In this document: positions 33,361 to 44,723 of the stretch, one piece after another
How the letters are laid out: each line of letters starts with the position of its first letter
Numbering within the stretch: position 1 is the first letter of the stretch
Assembly (NCBI RefSeq): GCF_032854445.1
Contig: NC_088298.1
Coordinates: forward strand, 10,405,504 to 10,469,503
DNA: 64,000 nt
Source of the DNA: Liolophura sinensis
Lineage: Eukaryota > Mollusca > Polyplacophora > Chitonida > Chitonidae
Direction: 5' to 3'
The notes under the pieces: generated by a model
What the model was told of the DNA's origin: nothing
Database searches by the model: none
What the model saw: only the letters and a program-made list of their open reading frames with translations
Made by a program: the position numbers and the translations under genes

Positions 33361-33648
33361 TATAGATTTCAATTATCATTAATATTTATAGATAAAAAGC
33401 TATACGTACATAAAGATTTCTTGATATAGTATTTTTTAAATTATGCTGGTTTTCGAGTTTATCTGGTTCTCGGTTGTTCTTATCCTATTTTAAACATGTC
33501 CGAACATTTATGTTTCGTTTTTGATGTTCTCATGGATCCATCATTTACTTTAACCGCCCCGTTTTTTTTTTTCACCCTGTTCTCGCCACGACATGGCTGA
33601 AATATTGCTGATGTGGCGTTAAACCATATTCATTCATTCATTCATTCA

Positions 33649-33755
33649 CTGGTGTTTTGCTAAAAAATATTTCAATTACATGACGGCGACCAGCATTATG
33701 GTGGGAGGAAACTCGTGACCATCCACAGGATGCTGGCACACATTTCCACATGGAA
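33649..33755 (-). repeat. SINE fragment, directly after LINE copy 2
   Basis: Reverse-strand tail half of the main SINE family ('ccagcattatggtgggagga') begins right after the (ATTC)n of the LINE, so the two may be nested. Confidence 0.6.
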
Positions 33756-34357
33756 TAAGATATAAATGGAGTGATGTTTGTAGCTGGGGTGATTTAGTAA
33801 ATTACACTCACGGCAAGTTTACGGTTTACCACCTGGGAAAGATGAATGATGCAAAATATGAGACAATCTTAGTTATGTACCTACACGTAATGAATATCGG
33901 AGACGAAACAAACTGTGACTTTTCTGAAGCAATTCCATTAGTATATAACTTAAAACAAAGAACAAGCACCATTTTATTTTTTTTACTGGTGTCTAAACCC
34001 CAGTTCTCTTAAAACCATTGTGCCAGGAAAACAAAGTATTTCACAAAAGTCATTTCTAAATTTCCATAATTCACATTGTTTATTCAGATATTTGTGTAAG
34101 TATAGATAAACTGGGAATGTGACGAAATAATTTCATATCGTCATATTCAATGAATTGGTTTACACAGAAGAAGGGCGATTCAAAGCGCGCGCACAGGACA
34201 TCCACATTGATCTCTGGCAAATCCGTCCCGGCTGCACAGTTTGCACTGGAACCCTGGTTATGCGTAGATGGGACCTAAAAGTAAAATGCATGATTTCAAT
34301 TACACGTGAAAACAGTTAATTGACTTCTAGGCTTAAGTCAATAAAAGAGCTGCTTTG
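33756..34357. other. No gene seen
   Basis: Non-coding DNA without a recognised repeat. Confidence 0.5.
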
Positions 34358-34502
34358 TATGGTGATCACGCTACCCGGTGTTGTGATCACGCCACCCAGT
34401 GTGGTCAACACGCCGCACAATGTGGTGATCACGTCACACAGTGTGGTCAACACGCCGCACAATGTGGTGATCACGTCGCGCAGTGCGGGGATAACACCTC
34501 AC
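34358..34502. repeat. Minisatellite, 20-bp unit with 40-bp higher-order period
   Basis: About seven units alternate between 'gtggtgatcacgtcacacag'-like and 'gtggtcaacacgccgcacaa'-like versions. Two plus frames stay open across it only because of the repeat. Confidence 0.9.
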
Positions 34503-34853
34503 AGTACCATATATTTGATATGAAACTCCAGCATATAAAATAAACCCAGAGCAACGACGAACGGTGATAATTGCAACGTACTGCGTTGTAAGGTTAAGAA
34601 AAAAGGTGAAATCCTCACTATTAACTGTTTTCGTGTACATTTTTCGGATAGCCGCGGTGGAGCCTATAGGTTCGCACCTCATCCATCAGTCCGTCGCAAG
34701 AAATTTTGCATATTTATTTCAACACGGTTCAAGGTGTTAGAAATTGAAACTTTGTACATATGTCAGTTTAAAAATCTTGTCTGGGGACTATTTTGGACTT
34801 CGTTTCAAAACAGTAAACTCTGAAATTAATGATGAAATTTTTGTCCTCTAACT

Positions 34854-35118
34854 AGGGGCCTCCGTGGCTCAGTCGGTTAGCGCGCTAGCGCAGCGTAATA
34901 ACCCAGGAGGCTCTCACCAATGCGGTCGCTGTGAGTTCAAGTCCAGCTCATGCTGGCCTCCTCTCCGGCCGTAAGTGGGAAGGTCTGCCAGCAACCTGCG
35001 GATGGTCGTGGGTTCCCCCCGGGCTCTGCTCGGTTTCCACCCACCATAATGCTGGCCGCCATCGTATAAGTGAAATATTCTTGAGTACGGCGTAAAACAC
35101 AAATCAAATAAATAAAAT
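34854..35118 (+). repeat. tRNA-derived SINE, best copy, with target duplication
   Basis: The head carries pol III promoter boxes (A box around 'tggctcagtcggttagcg', B box around 'gagttcaagtcc'). The body runs to 'gaaatattcttgagtacgg' and an AAATAAAT tail. Flanking repeats of 18-19 bp (34835-34853 and 35119-35136, one base different) mark the target duplication. Confidence 0.93.
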
Positions 35119-35136
35119 AAATTTTGTCCTCTAACT

Positions 35137-35516
35137 CTTGCAACTAACTTTTGACATTATTCTGAGGCCTCCAGCTGGTAGTGGACACGTATTACAGTAA
35201 TATTTCCAAAATGCTTCTTATTCTAACTCCGCACTAAATTTTTTTTTTTTTTTACTTCTACAATGGCGAGCAGTATGTTGTGAATGGCCTGAGGAAACGG
35301 AACACATCACTGACAAACGACCTTCATGGAAACCACATGAAAGAACGCCGTTGAATGATTCTTGCCAACATGACCCCAGAATAGTGGCAGCGTGAAATCT
35401 TGAAAATTAAAGCTCTAAGAACCAGAAGGAACCTGCATATTTTGTCACTCAGTGATAGAAAAGCAAGCGGTTTAGCAGCTCGGCCACGACCAGTACCCAG
35501 AGTATACAGACACATT
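35137..35516. other. No gene seen
   Basis: Short frames only. Confidence 0.45.
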
Positions 35517-35690
35517 ACTTCCTCTCCAGCCGTACATGGGAAGATTTGCCAGCAACCTGCGGTGGTCGTGTGTTTACCCCCTGCTCTGCGCGGTTTCCAC
35601 CCACCATAATGCTTGATGTCGTCGTGTAAGTAAAATATTCTTGAGCTCGGCGTTAAGCACCGATCAAATCAAAACAAATCAAACATTTTA
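35517..35690 (+). repeat. 5'-truncated SINE (main family)
   Basis: Starts at the 'cttcctctccagccgtac' part of the body and keeps the tail 'aatattcttgagctcgg' and a CAAAT-rich end. The head is missing. Confidence 0.8.
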
Positions 35691-37177
35691 TCCAGAACGT
35701 TTGTAGAACACGGGTCCAGTTATCCAAAAGTGCATTAGCAGTAAACCCCGGTATTAACTACGGTCTGGACTAAGTACCAGTAGATTTGTATTAGACCAAG
35801 ATTGGAAAAACTGGCTAAACTTTTAATATACCTTATGATCAACCTCTCTCTGATTATCTAAGTACATGTTCATACATGCTTGTTCTTTTTTATGTACACT
35901 TTTGCATAAAAAATATACAAAAACAAAAATCGATTCTGTGAGAACTTAAAGGTGTTAGTATACGCCTCCATACAAACCACTTTTTAGTATTAATTTATTT
36001 TGGGGTGTTGATGTGATTCTCAGTCTTTGGCAAGTTATATGCAGCAGATACTGCTATGTGAAGTACATTTCACTAAAAGTCTTCATCCGGTTTCTTAAAG
36101 TTTACAATGGATAGAGTTCTCTTTAAACTAAATCTTAACGGAATGCCAGCACCTACAATCTCTCTGGTTTATTATGGTGTACTTCGATTAATTCACTCGT
36201 CTAGACCTTTCGTTGCGTCAGTATTGATAACCGTTTACTACTTATTTTTGCCTGAATCTGTCCTCATGTTTTAATTTATATGCGTACTTAGTTCTTTGGT
36301 GTTTGCTCTTACAATTGTTGATCCGGAATGCTCAGTTTGTTTGACCACAAATAAACGCAGGTCTAGGCGCCTGGATTCTCAGAACATCTTAGATGTCATG
36401 TAGTCTGCTGATCACCTTGCAAACTTTGACAGCCTTTTTATAACTTCATAAATTGTTGGGCACATGCGTCAGAACAGACCACTCGTTATACCAGCCGTTA
36501 ACAAAACTGTAAGAACCAGGTCAATAGTCACAATTTTATTAGACATCACTGATCTATACCAAATCCCAAAACAACGTTTAACGCAAACCACCAATGTCTT
36601 AAGAAAGTGTGTAAAGCTATGCGTCGAAACAAGACATTCGTATAAGAGTCGTCAACCAATATGACCGGCCAATAACCACAAGGCCAATTTCCCTCACTTC
36701 TAACAAACCACTTAAGAATGAAGAAAGTCTATGAAGTACGAAATTAAGACGGAACTGCAATGGCAAACTGCAGCAGTTTTCAGTAATGTTAGAAAAGCTC
36801 AAGGAGGCGAATCAGTGAAATCCGTATTCAAGTCCTGTACCACGCTCGCATGTAAGTTGCAACTGTTCATACATCCAATGTGGCGATCTAATTCAAAACG
36901 ATGAATATACAGCCCCTGGCTACGAGCTATGCGGAATTAGACAGAATCAGCAGAGTGCCAGAGATCCTCGATGTGTTTGATGAAATAACGTTGAGACACT
37001 AGTTTCTGCCGGAATAACTTGTGACGTTGATGGAAAATCGTCATGTAACACAGGATCTAGCAAGTGCTGCAAGGCAAGATCTGTACACGCCATATGCATG
37101 ACCCTTCGATATATTGCTGTCTATATAATATACGAAATTACGGAGTTATATCGTTCTTTTTTCTATATATTGCTTAC
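35691..37177. other. Intergenic or 3' part of the antistasin gene
   Basis: The last exon or 3' UTR of the minus-strand antistasin gene should lie here but could not be fixed. A short plus-strand Cys-rich block at about 37008-37100 is discussed as a finding. Confidence 0.4.
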
Positions 37178-37273
37178 CTGGTCGACACCTGCAGGTGGGG
37201 CATCCACGATGGTCCAGAACGTTTCCATTCGGACAATAGATGGCACACACTGGTCCGCATGTGGGTGGGGGAT
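37178..37273 (-). CDS. Antistasin-type domain exon 3 of a secreted inhibitor gene
   Basis: 96 nt between acceptor (atattttcag) and donor (gtaagc), phase 1 at both ends. Read in that phase it gives [18 protein letters not shown] then [13 protein letters not shown]. The spacing C-x3-C-x3-C-x2-G...GC-x2-C-x-C is the six-Cys antistasin pattern (Pfam PF02822 type). Proteins with such domains inhibit serine proteases, as known from leeches and other invertebrates. The exon is the lowest of three nearly identical ones spaced about 2.42 kb. The other frame of the same block also stays open but has no known pattern. Confidence 0.8.
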
Positions 37274-38479
37274 CTGAAAATATCCACAGTAACTGCTTGT
37301 TATCCATGTGATATTTAGCTTTGTTTTGATGATGGTAAACACTGATCGCATTTCACCGCCCGCACAGGGATACATTGTATCCACCAGATCGTCTGCTGTT
37401 TTTCACATGTTAGATCACTTTAATTCTTGTCGTGAATGTTTCACAAATTTTTAAGCAATTTTTCATGCTAAGTTATTTTAATTTCAAAGGAAAATTGAAG
37501 TATATTTACGAAGCCAAAAACTTTATCGACCAGACCCGCGATCAATCCCGCATCGGCGAGTAAAACAAATTAAATGTTTTAATTAAAGTCCTTTTTATTA
37601 ACTTTATATGACACAATGGGCCAAAGTAAGCAAGCTTCATAACGTGGCCCCTATCTTGTTGAAACAACAGGTAAAAGACAAGAGCATTACTGTGCTGTCA
37701 ATAATTATGAAAATGAGAGTTAGGGTAAAAGAAATGACCATTATATCAACGGTGATAGGAAATAAGGATTTGAATGGCGTCCACTATAAAGCAGCAACAA
37801 TAAGTGTATTATTATAAGCATTGTCGCCATCATTATCACCATCAGTACCGTTTTATATTTTTTAGTGTGCTTCAAGGGAGTTCCAATCTCGCACTGCTGT
37901 GGAAAGGGAGCATTCTTAAGACTCTGTTCGCGATAAGAATGTGGTTATACTATGGTGAGATCGAAAACGGCAGGGCTTACGTTCAGAGCAAAAGGGCAGA
38001 AGTCGTTTATATAGTGGGTAACTAGGACCTTGCGAAATAATACCGTGCAAGAAAGAAAGCCTGTGAATTAATCCCCTTGTAGCCAGAGTTGGAAATCCTG
38101 TATTCTAGTTAACACAAGTTTAAAGAAGTGCTTCCAGTTAAACAAGTAATTACACGCATCGCGACTATTTTTTTAATTGCTTCAATACGTTCAATCTGAA
38201 ATCAGCCAATTTGTCCCACACAATATCGGCATATTAAAGGTAGGGTCTGATAAAACTTTTGTGGAGAATTTGTAGAATTTTCCTATAAAGCAAAAGTATT
38301 TTAGTGCCTTGAACATAAACATTTATTTTGGCTTGCATTAGCGAAGATACAATCTACATGGTCTTTCCAAGAGCTGTCTTTAGATGGAGTGATCTCTGGG
38401 TGTTAATGAGTGTCCGATTGTGTCACGGGTAATGCACAAAATTGGAGGTCTAATTTACAAGGTGATCTGCATTAGGATA

Positions 38480-38700
38480 TCAGTAAGGATTTTGTCCTTG
38501 TACTGTTGAATTCAAGCAGCCATTTTGAGGAGCATCCTCCTCTACATGACAAATCGTGTACAAGAAAAGAAGGGGCCCGAGGATATAGCCCTGGGGAACA
38601 CCTGAACGTATTTTACATAGACCAATACTTTTTTCAAGTATTATACTTGTACCTGTATCACTCGTACTACATGCTCCTTGCAGTGCATGTGTCATTCTCT
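38480..38700 (-). pseudogene. LINE RT motif fragment in duplication unit 1
   Basis: Minus strand reads KIRSGVPQGYILGPLLFLY, the RT motif B region of non-LTR elements, with TSDTGTSIILEKS before it. It differs from the I/Nimb-like LINE of this window (GVPQGSILSPTLF), so it belongs to another LINE family. It is very short and lies in an intron. Confidence 0.75.
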
Positions 38701-39187
38701 ACCACCTTTCGCTTTACATCAATGACGCCTATAGCAAATTTTGTACAAAAATCTTGACCAACGCCGAGGTCACTGGGCTCACGGTATGAGGCATGATGTC
38801 AGAAAACACAAAGAATCCATCCCAACCTCTGTCTCGAATGATACTTTATGCACATGATTTCCCATCATCTAGAGTGTGTACAACATGTTTCTAACCAAAA
38901 CCTGAAACAATTTTATTCATGAATGCTGATTAAAGAGTTCCACCTGAAGAGACAAGTGACGAGGCTAAGCCTTAATAAACCTACGTCCGTCTCATAGGCT
39001 CCAAAGGTCACGCTTGTCTATTGGTGGCAGTGATGTAAAGTTAAAAGTAGAAAGCGACGCATGCGCTGTAAGGAGTATGGCTACGTCGGCCATTGTATAT
39101 ACAGATAGGTTTTCGTCGACTTGTCTCTATCAACATCGTAGAGGAAGCAGTCATTTCCATTGAAACTAGCATTAAACACGATTCATA

Positions 39188-39226
39188 GATATCGTGATAT
39201 CGAAAAATATTCTTCGATATCGATAA
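39188..39226. repeat. Palindrome of GATATCG units in duplication unit 1
   Basis: ATATCGAA and TTCGATAT arms around an AAATATTC centre. The same sequence recurs in unit 2 at about 41631-41665. Confidence 0.75.
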
Positions 39227-39594
39227 ATCATTTATTGACAGCCACATCTTAGCCCCCATACAAGACGTAAATAATGGTAAGTAAATCAATAACCTCTTAC
39301 ATATAAAGTTATCACTTCTTTAGTAGTAACAGATTAATTGTTATGAACAGTCGTGACTTTGTGTGCTAACTTTACAATCTTTAAACTTGATTTTTAACAG
39401 ACATCAAATATTTAATTATTTCACAGAAAGAGATATTCGTACATCAGCTGTCACTCAAAATGGACCTTACAGGTCAATAATGGCTAGGCCATTTCCCAAA
39501 TAAACGCTCAACACAAACCACCAAAGAACTAAGAAAGTGTATCAGTACGAAATCAGTATAACTATGCTGTTCTATTTTCTGTATATTTCGTTAC

Positions 39595-39690
39595 CTGGTC
39601 GACACCTGCAGGTGGGGCATCCACGATGGTCCAGAACGTTTCCATTCGGACAATAGATGAGACACACTGGTCCGCATGTGGGTCGGGGTT
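39595..39690 (-). CDS. Antistasin-type domain exon 2
   Basis: 96 nt, phase 1 at both ends, between acceptor (atattttcag) and donor (gtaacg). It reads [18 protein letters not shown] then [13 protein letters not shown]. The six Cys are kept. It differs from exon 3 at only a few positions (E/D start, P/R, A/L), all outside the Cys frame. Because its phase is symmetrical, it can be added or lost without breaking the gene. Confidence 0.8.
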
Positions 39691-40915
39691 CTGAAAATAT
39701 CCACAGTAACTGCTCGTTATCCATATGATATTTACCTTTGTTTTGATGATGGTAAACATTGATCGCATTTCGACGCCCGCTCAGGGATACACTGTATTCA
39801 CCAAATCCTCTGCTATTTTTATCATCACATATTAGATCACTTTAATTCTTGTCGTGAATGTTTCACAAATTCTTAAGCAATTTTTCATGCTAAGTTATTT
39901 TAATTTCAGAGGAAAATCGAAGTATATTTACAGTCAAAAAATCTATCGACCAGACCCGGGATGAAACCCGAATCGCCGAGTAAAACGAATTAAATGTTTT
40001 AATTAAAGTCCCTTTTATTAACTTTATATAACACAGTGGGCCAAAGTAAGCAAGCTTTATAACGTGGCCCTAATCTTGTTGAAACAACAGGCAAAAGACA
40101 AGAGCATTGAAATAATAATCTCTTGGACTGCTGTCAGTAATTATGAAAATGAGAATTACGGTAAAAGAAATGACCATTATATCAACGGTGATAGGAAATA
40201 AGGATTTGAATGGCGTCCATTACAAAACACCAACAATAATTTTATTATCATAAGCGTTGTTGCCATCATTATCATCATCAGTACCGATTTATATTTTTAA
40301 ATGGGCTTGAAGGGAGTTCCAATCTCTCACTGCTGTGGAAAGGGAGCATTCTTAAAAGACTGTTTGCGATAAGAATGTGGTTATACTATGGTGAGATCGA
40401 AAACGGCAGGGCTTACGTTCAGAGCAAAAGGGCAGAAGTCCTTTATATAGTGGGTGACTAGGACCTTGTGAAATAATACCGTGCAAGAAAGAAAGCCTGT
40501 GAATTAATCCCCTTGTAGCCAGAGTTGGAAATCCTGTATTCTAGTTAACACAAGTTTAAAGAAGTGCTTCCAGTTAAACAAGTAATTACACGCATCGCGA
40601 CTATTTTTTTAATTGCTTCAATACGTTCAATCTGAAATCAGCCAATTTGTCCCACACAATATCGGCATATTAAAGGTAGGGTCTGATAAAACTTTTGTGG
40701 AGAATTTGTAGAATTTTCCTATAAAGCAAAAGTATTTTAGTGCCTTGAACATAAACATTTTTTTTGGCTTGCATTAGCGAAGATACAATCTACATGGTCT
40801 TTCCAAGAGCTATCTTTAGATGGAGTGATCTCTGGGTGTTAATGAGTGTCCGATTGTGTCACGGGTAATGCACAAAATTGGAGGTCTAATTTACAAGGTG
40901 ATCTGCATTAGGATA

Positions 40916-41131
40916 TCAGTAAGGATTTTGTCCTTGTAATGTTGAATTCAAGCAGCCATTTTGAGGAGCATTCTCCTCCACATGACAAATCGTGTACAAG
41001 AAAAGAAGGGGCCCGAGGATATAGCCCTGGGGAACACCTGAACGTATTTTACATAGACCAATACTTTTTTCAAGTATTATACTTGTACCTGTATCACTCG
41101 TACTACATGCTCCTTGCAGTGCATGTGTCAT
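40916..41131 (-). pseudogene. LINE RT motif fragment in duplication unit 2
   Basis: Copy of the fragment at 38480-38700 with the same RSGVPQGYILGPLLFLY motif, so it entered the locus before the tandem duplication. Confidence 0.75.
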
Positions 41132-42027
41132 TCTCTACCCCCTTTCGCTTTACATCAATGACGCCTATAGCAAATTTTGTACAAAAATCTTGACCAACGC
41201 CGAGGTCACTGGGCTCACGGTATGAGGCATGATGTCAGAAAACACAAAGAATCCATCCCAACCTCTGTCTCGAATGATACTTTATGCACATGATTTCCCA
41301 TCATCTAGAGTGTGTACAACATGTTTCTAACCAAAACCTGAAACAATTTTATTCATGAATGCTGATTAAATAGTTCCACGGGAAGAGACAAGTGATGAGG
41401 CTAAGCCTCAATAAACCTACCTCCGTCTTATAGGCTCCAAAGGTCACGCTTGTCTATTGGTGGCAGTGATGTAAAGTTAAAAGTAGAGAGCGACGCATGC
41501 GCTGTAAGGAGTATGGCTACGGCGGCCATTGTATATACAGACAGGTTTTCGTCGACTTGTCTCTATCAACATCGTAGAGGAAGCAGTCATTTCCATTGAA
41601 ACTAGCATTAAACACGATTCATAGATATCGTGATATCGAAAAATATTCTTCGATATCGATAAATCATTTATTGACAGCCACATCTTAGCCCCCATACAAG
41701 ACGTAAATAATGGTAAGTAAATCGATAACCTCTTACATATAAAGTTATCACTTCTTTAGTAGTAACAGATTAATTATGAACAGTCGTGACTTTGTGTGCT
41801 AACTTTGCAATCCTTAAACTTGATTTTTAGCAGACATCAAATATTTAATTATTTCATAGAAACAGATATTCGTACATCAGCTGTCACTCAAAATGAACCT
41901 TACAGGTCAATAATGGCTAGGCCATTTCCCAAATCAACGCTCAACACAATCCACCAAAGAACTAAGAAAGTGTATCAGTACGAAATCAGTGTAACTATGC
42001 TGTTCTATTTTCTGTATATTTCGTTAC

Positions 42028-42123
42028 CTGTTCGACACCTGCAGGTGGGGCATCCACGATGGTCCAGAACGTTTCCATTCGGACAATAGATGGCACACAC
42101 GGCTGGGCATCTGAGTATGGCTC
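42028..42123 (-). CDS. Antistasin-type domain exon 1
   Basis: 96 nt, phase 1 at both ends, between acceptor (actttcag) and donor (gtaacg). It reads [18 protein letters not shown] then [13 protein letters not shown]. Its first third differs most from the other two, while its last two thirds are almost identical, which suggests gene conversion or a recent unequal crossover in that part. It follows the signal-peptide exon in matching phase 1. Confidence 0.8.
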
Positions 42124-42565
42124 CTGAAAGTATGTACAGGAATTATTTGCTATCAACTCAACGTTTAGATACATGCAGTCATTAATAAAGGCATTTTCCA
42201 CGTCCAGTAGAGGGATATAGGCGAAAACATGATGTGCTGTTAATTCGGTATCATACTCTACAGCATATTATTACTAACGAGACATTTCGTAGTGTTTCAA
42301 CGGATGGGATATTGTTGCCGAGGTAAATGGGAAAGTTGCCGGATTAAACGGTCATATGTGACCATTTGCTGAACATATTAACGTCGTCGCTGTTCTGGTT
42401 TTACCTTCCCTGCTGTAGTCTTTAAACTATATGCCTAAATCATATGCCTGCATTAACTAGCATTCTACAATTGGACTAAGCATCTGTTATCCTGGCTGGA
42501 GAGGACGATGTGAATAACCTGATGGATTCTAGCCGAACGAATGGAAAAATACTGCCGTATCAGTT

Positions 42566-42830
42566 TGATTGATTTATTTGCTGTCTTACGCCGTACTCAA
42601 GAATATTTCACTTATACCACGGCGGCCAGCATTATGGTGAGAGGAACCAGGTAGAGCCCGGGAGAAATCCACGACCATCTGGAGGTTGATGCCAGATCTT
42701 CCACCTACGGCCGGAGAGGTAGCCAGTATGAACGAGACTTGAACTCACAGCGATCGCTTTGGTGGGAGGCTTTTGGCTGATTGCGCCGAGCTGGCGTGCT
42801 AACCCTCTGGGCCAACGAGGTCCTCCGTAT
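42566..42830 (-). repeat. SINE (main family), full length, old
   Basis: Reverse copy with tail 'gtactcaagaatatttcac', body and head 'gccaacgaggtcctccgta' all present. Several indels. Confidence 0.85.
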
Positions 42831-43048
42831 CAATATGAAGGAATAGGGGACGCCATTAAAGGTCCCAAGTTTGACAATGACACCTGTGATCAATCTTCTA
42901 GATCTAAGTTTATGAAGGATGGATTTCATACTTGTGTAGCCATTTCCAGCGGCACGGGCAATATGGACTATGCAAATGGATTTCAGCAATAACATTTCTG
43001 ATTTTAAAATGTATGACACACACAGATACACGACTCCTATCGGTGTTC

Positions 43049-43172
43049 GGGACTGTCCATGGGGCTAGTCTTTATGGGGTATGAAAACTAACTCCGGCTA
43101 TCGTCTAACCACAATGCTGGTCCCCCATGAAATATTCCAGAATACTGTGTAAAACACCAATGAAAAAAACTG
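43049..43172 (+). repeat. SINE 3' part (main family), degenerate
   Basis: 'ccacaatgctggt', 'tgaaatattccagaatac' and 'aaaacaccaat' in the order of the family tail. Confidence 0.6.
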
Positions 43173-43194
43173 ACAAGTGGCCGAATTTCACCGG

Positions 43195-43312
43195 TAATAT
43201 GTGTGGTCATATGTAAACTATCACACTTTCGTGGTTTTTCTCTCTGTGGTGTAGTCTTCTATATTGTTGTTCGACGTTTAACCCCAAACACTCACTCACT
43301 CACTCACTTTAT
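43195..43312 (+). repeat. Different SINE/LINE tail ending in (CACT)n
   Basis: Ends 'cgacgtttaaccccaaacac' followed by four to five CACT units, unlike the main family. A reverse copy of the same tail type starts the repeat at 56460. Confidence 0.7.
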
Positions 43313-43699
43313 ATTATGTTCCTGCTGAGCTCTCTATACACACATCAACCTGGTTCATCAAGGAAAGTGGTTGGCTGTACCCTGTCTAGACGCTTCACAC
43401 ATCAAAACAGACATACCACATTTCGTATATGACCTCGTATTGTACCATGACTATATATAACCAATATACTGTGGGGTGCTAAGTTTACCTCTCCTTTAGA
43501 GCTACAAGGCGAGTGCTTTTACCATACACGTCAGATATCAACACATTGCAAATAGGGTTAGAATAGCAGGTCTAATACTTACGTGATTAAATGTGAGGAT
43601 CCGATAACAACTGAGACTTGCATAATGACTATATTTTATTAACGGAGATGCAGTGCCACATGCGCTAATATCACATTAATTGTTACTAATATGTCTGTG

Positions 43700-43910
43700 G
43701 TGATTAGGGCGCCGACCCAGTGATCCAGGAACATCTTACCAATGCCGTCGTTGCAAGTGCAGCTCATGCTGACTTCCTCTCTGGCCGTACATGGGATTGT
43801 CTTCGAGCAACAGGCTGAGGGTCATAGGGTCTGACACCAAAATGCTGGCCACCATCGTATAAGTGAAATATTCTTGAGTACGGCGTAATACAGCAATCAA
43901 ATAATTAATT
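43700..43910 (+). repeat. SINE (main family), head damaged
   Basis: Keeps 'cagctcatgctgacttcctc', 'gctggccaccatcgtataag' and the 'tattcttgagtacggcg' tail. Confidence 0.8.
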
Positions 43911-44723
43911 GGTCTGATCCAACTGCGCAGGGTACCACGTCAAAGTAAAGTTCTTTTTATGTAGAGCACCCACACCAAGAGCTGGCCAATACGGTGCATT
44001 TGACAGGTCTAATCTGGTAATATTTGCTTTCATGCCTTGATCTTAAAAGGACAGAAATTCAGTACATTTAGGATTGCGCCGTAGAGGGTAAAACCATGTG
44101 GAACAGCGACGTCACTTTGCAGTTGGTAAACAGTAAGATATAACCGGTGAAATAGACCTCTTGTCCGTTTACCTTAACTTTTCAGAGAGATTATTGCTAC
44201 TGATATTGATGTATAATTTAAATTTCGTCTCAAAATGTAAAACGAAGACAGATAGACAAAGTATAGGTGTATTTCAGTTCAGTGTAAGATAATTCATTCA
44301 GTAAGTTATCCGTTTCAGCAGAGTTACAGGATGGACAAATCTGAGTGTTGGTAACCATAAAATATGCAAGAGAGGCTCATTCAGCGATCACACCAGGTCA
44401 CAAGATGTTCACAACCATACATGTGCCACCTATGTATGCATCACTTTTACGGGATAGCATATGTGTGATGACAAGCCGTATTCTGGAACATTAGGTGGAA
44501 CATTTAGTCAGTCATGCGCACACTGACTTTTTATGTCCACTTTAAAAAAAATTGTAAACAAATTTAATCGAATATTATCTCATAGAAAATCTGTGATAAC
44601 AATTCTCTGAATGACTATGTTAAAAAAATTATTGAAACACAACTGAGAAAAATATAACCTCAATTTGTTTGGGGTGTCAGCAGCCTTTCTCGGGCGAAAA
44701 TATGTGAATTGTGGTTTACATAC

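Larger units (their letters stand above)
29623..33648 (+). mobile_element. I/Nimb-like LINE, copy 2, internally deleted
   Basis: The 5' UTR (29623-30030) matches the starts of copies 1 and 3 ('gtgtgagcccggtgaata', 'gatcctggtgg'). ORF1 starts (WPAFIVLSIKSEQKPASKF, about 30127) but jumps near 30410 into the endonuclease (PKPFIILGDFNSHNPLWG, about 30441). The RT front half is good from 31304 (CGPDHIYYNLLNHLP, MERMINDRLVWFLE). A deletion at about 31738 removes the polymerase palm with its YxDD. RNase H remnants follow (about 32265-32590). The C-terminal region is partly repeated, and the hairpin and (ATTC)n end the copy at 33648. It is defective, but its endonuclease motif GDFN is intact. Confidence 0.88.
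37178..42027 (-). repeat. Tandem duplication, about 2.42 kb per unit, carrying an antistasin exon
   Basis: Unit 1 (about 37172-39591) and unit 2 (about 39592-42023) match along nearly their whole length with a few percent difference and small indels. A third partial unit carries only the exon at 42028-42123 and short flanks. Each unit has one exon, an RT fragment and a short palindrome. Confidence 0.9.
42124..44723. other. First intron of the antistasin gene, rich in SINE pieces
   Basis: No coding block is seen. It holds SINE copies at 42566-42830, 43049-43172, 43195-43312 and 43700-43910, and part of an old dispersed repeat at about 42345-42425. Confidence 0.6.

Noticed and set aside
34320-34543. 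Two overlapping repeat-rich plus frames
   Set aside because: They are open only because the minisatellite unit lacks stops in those registers.
34856-34960. tRNA gene
   Set aside because: The A and B boxes belong to a SINE head with a long body, tail and target duplication; no complete cloverleaf.
37163-37384. 73-codon minus frame reading through the antistasin exon ([16 protein letters not shown])
   Set aside because: It runs across both splice sites. The phase-1 frame gives the six-Cys antistasin pattern and joins the signal-peptide exon.
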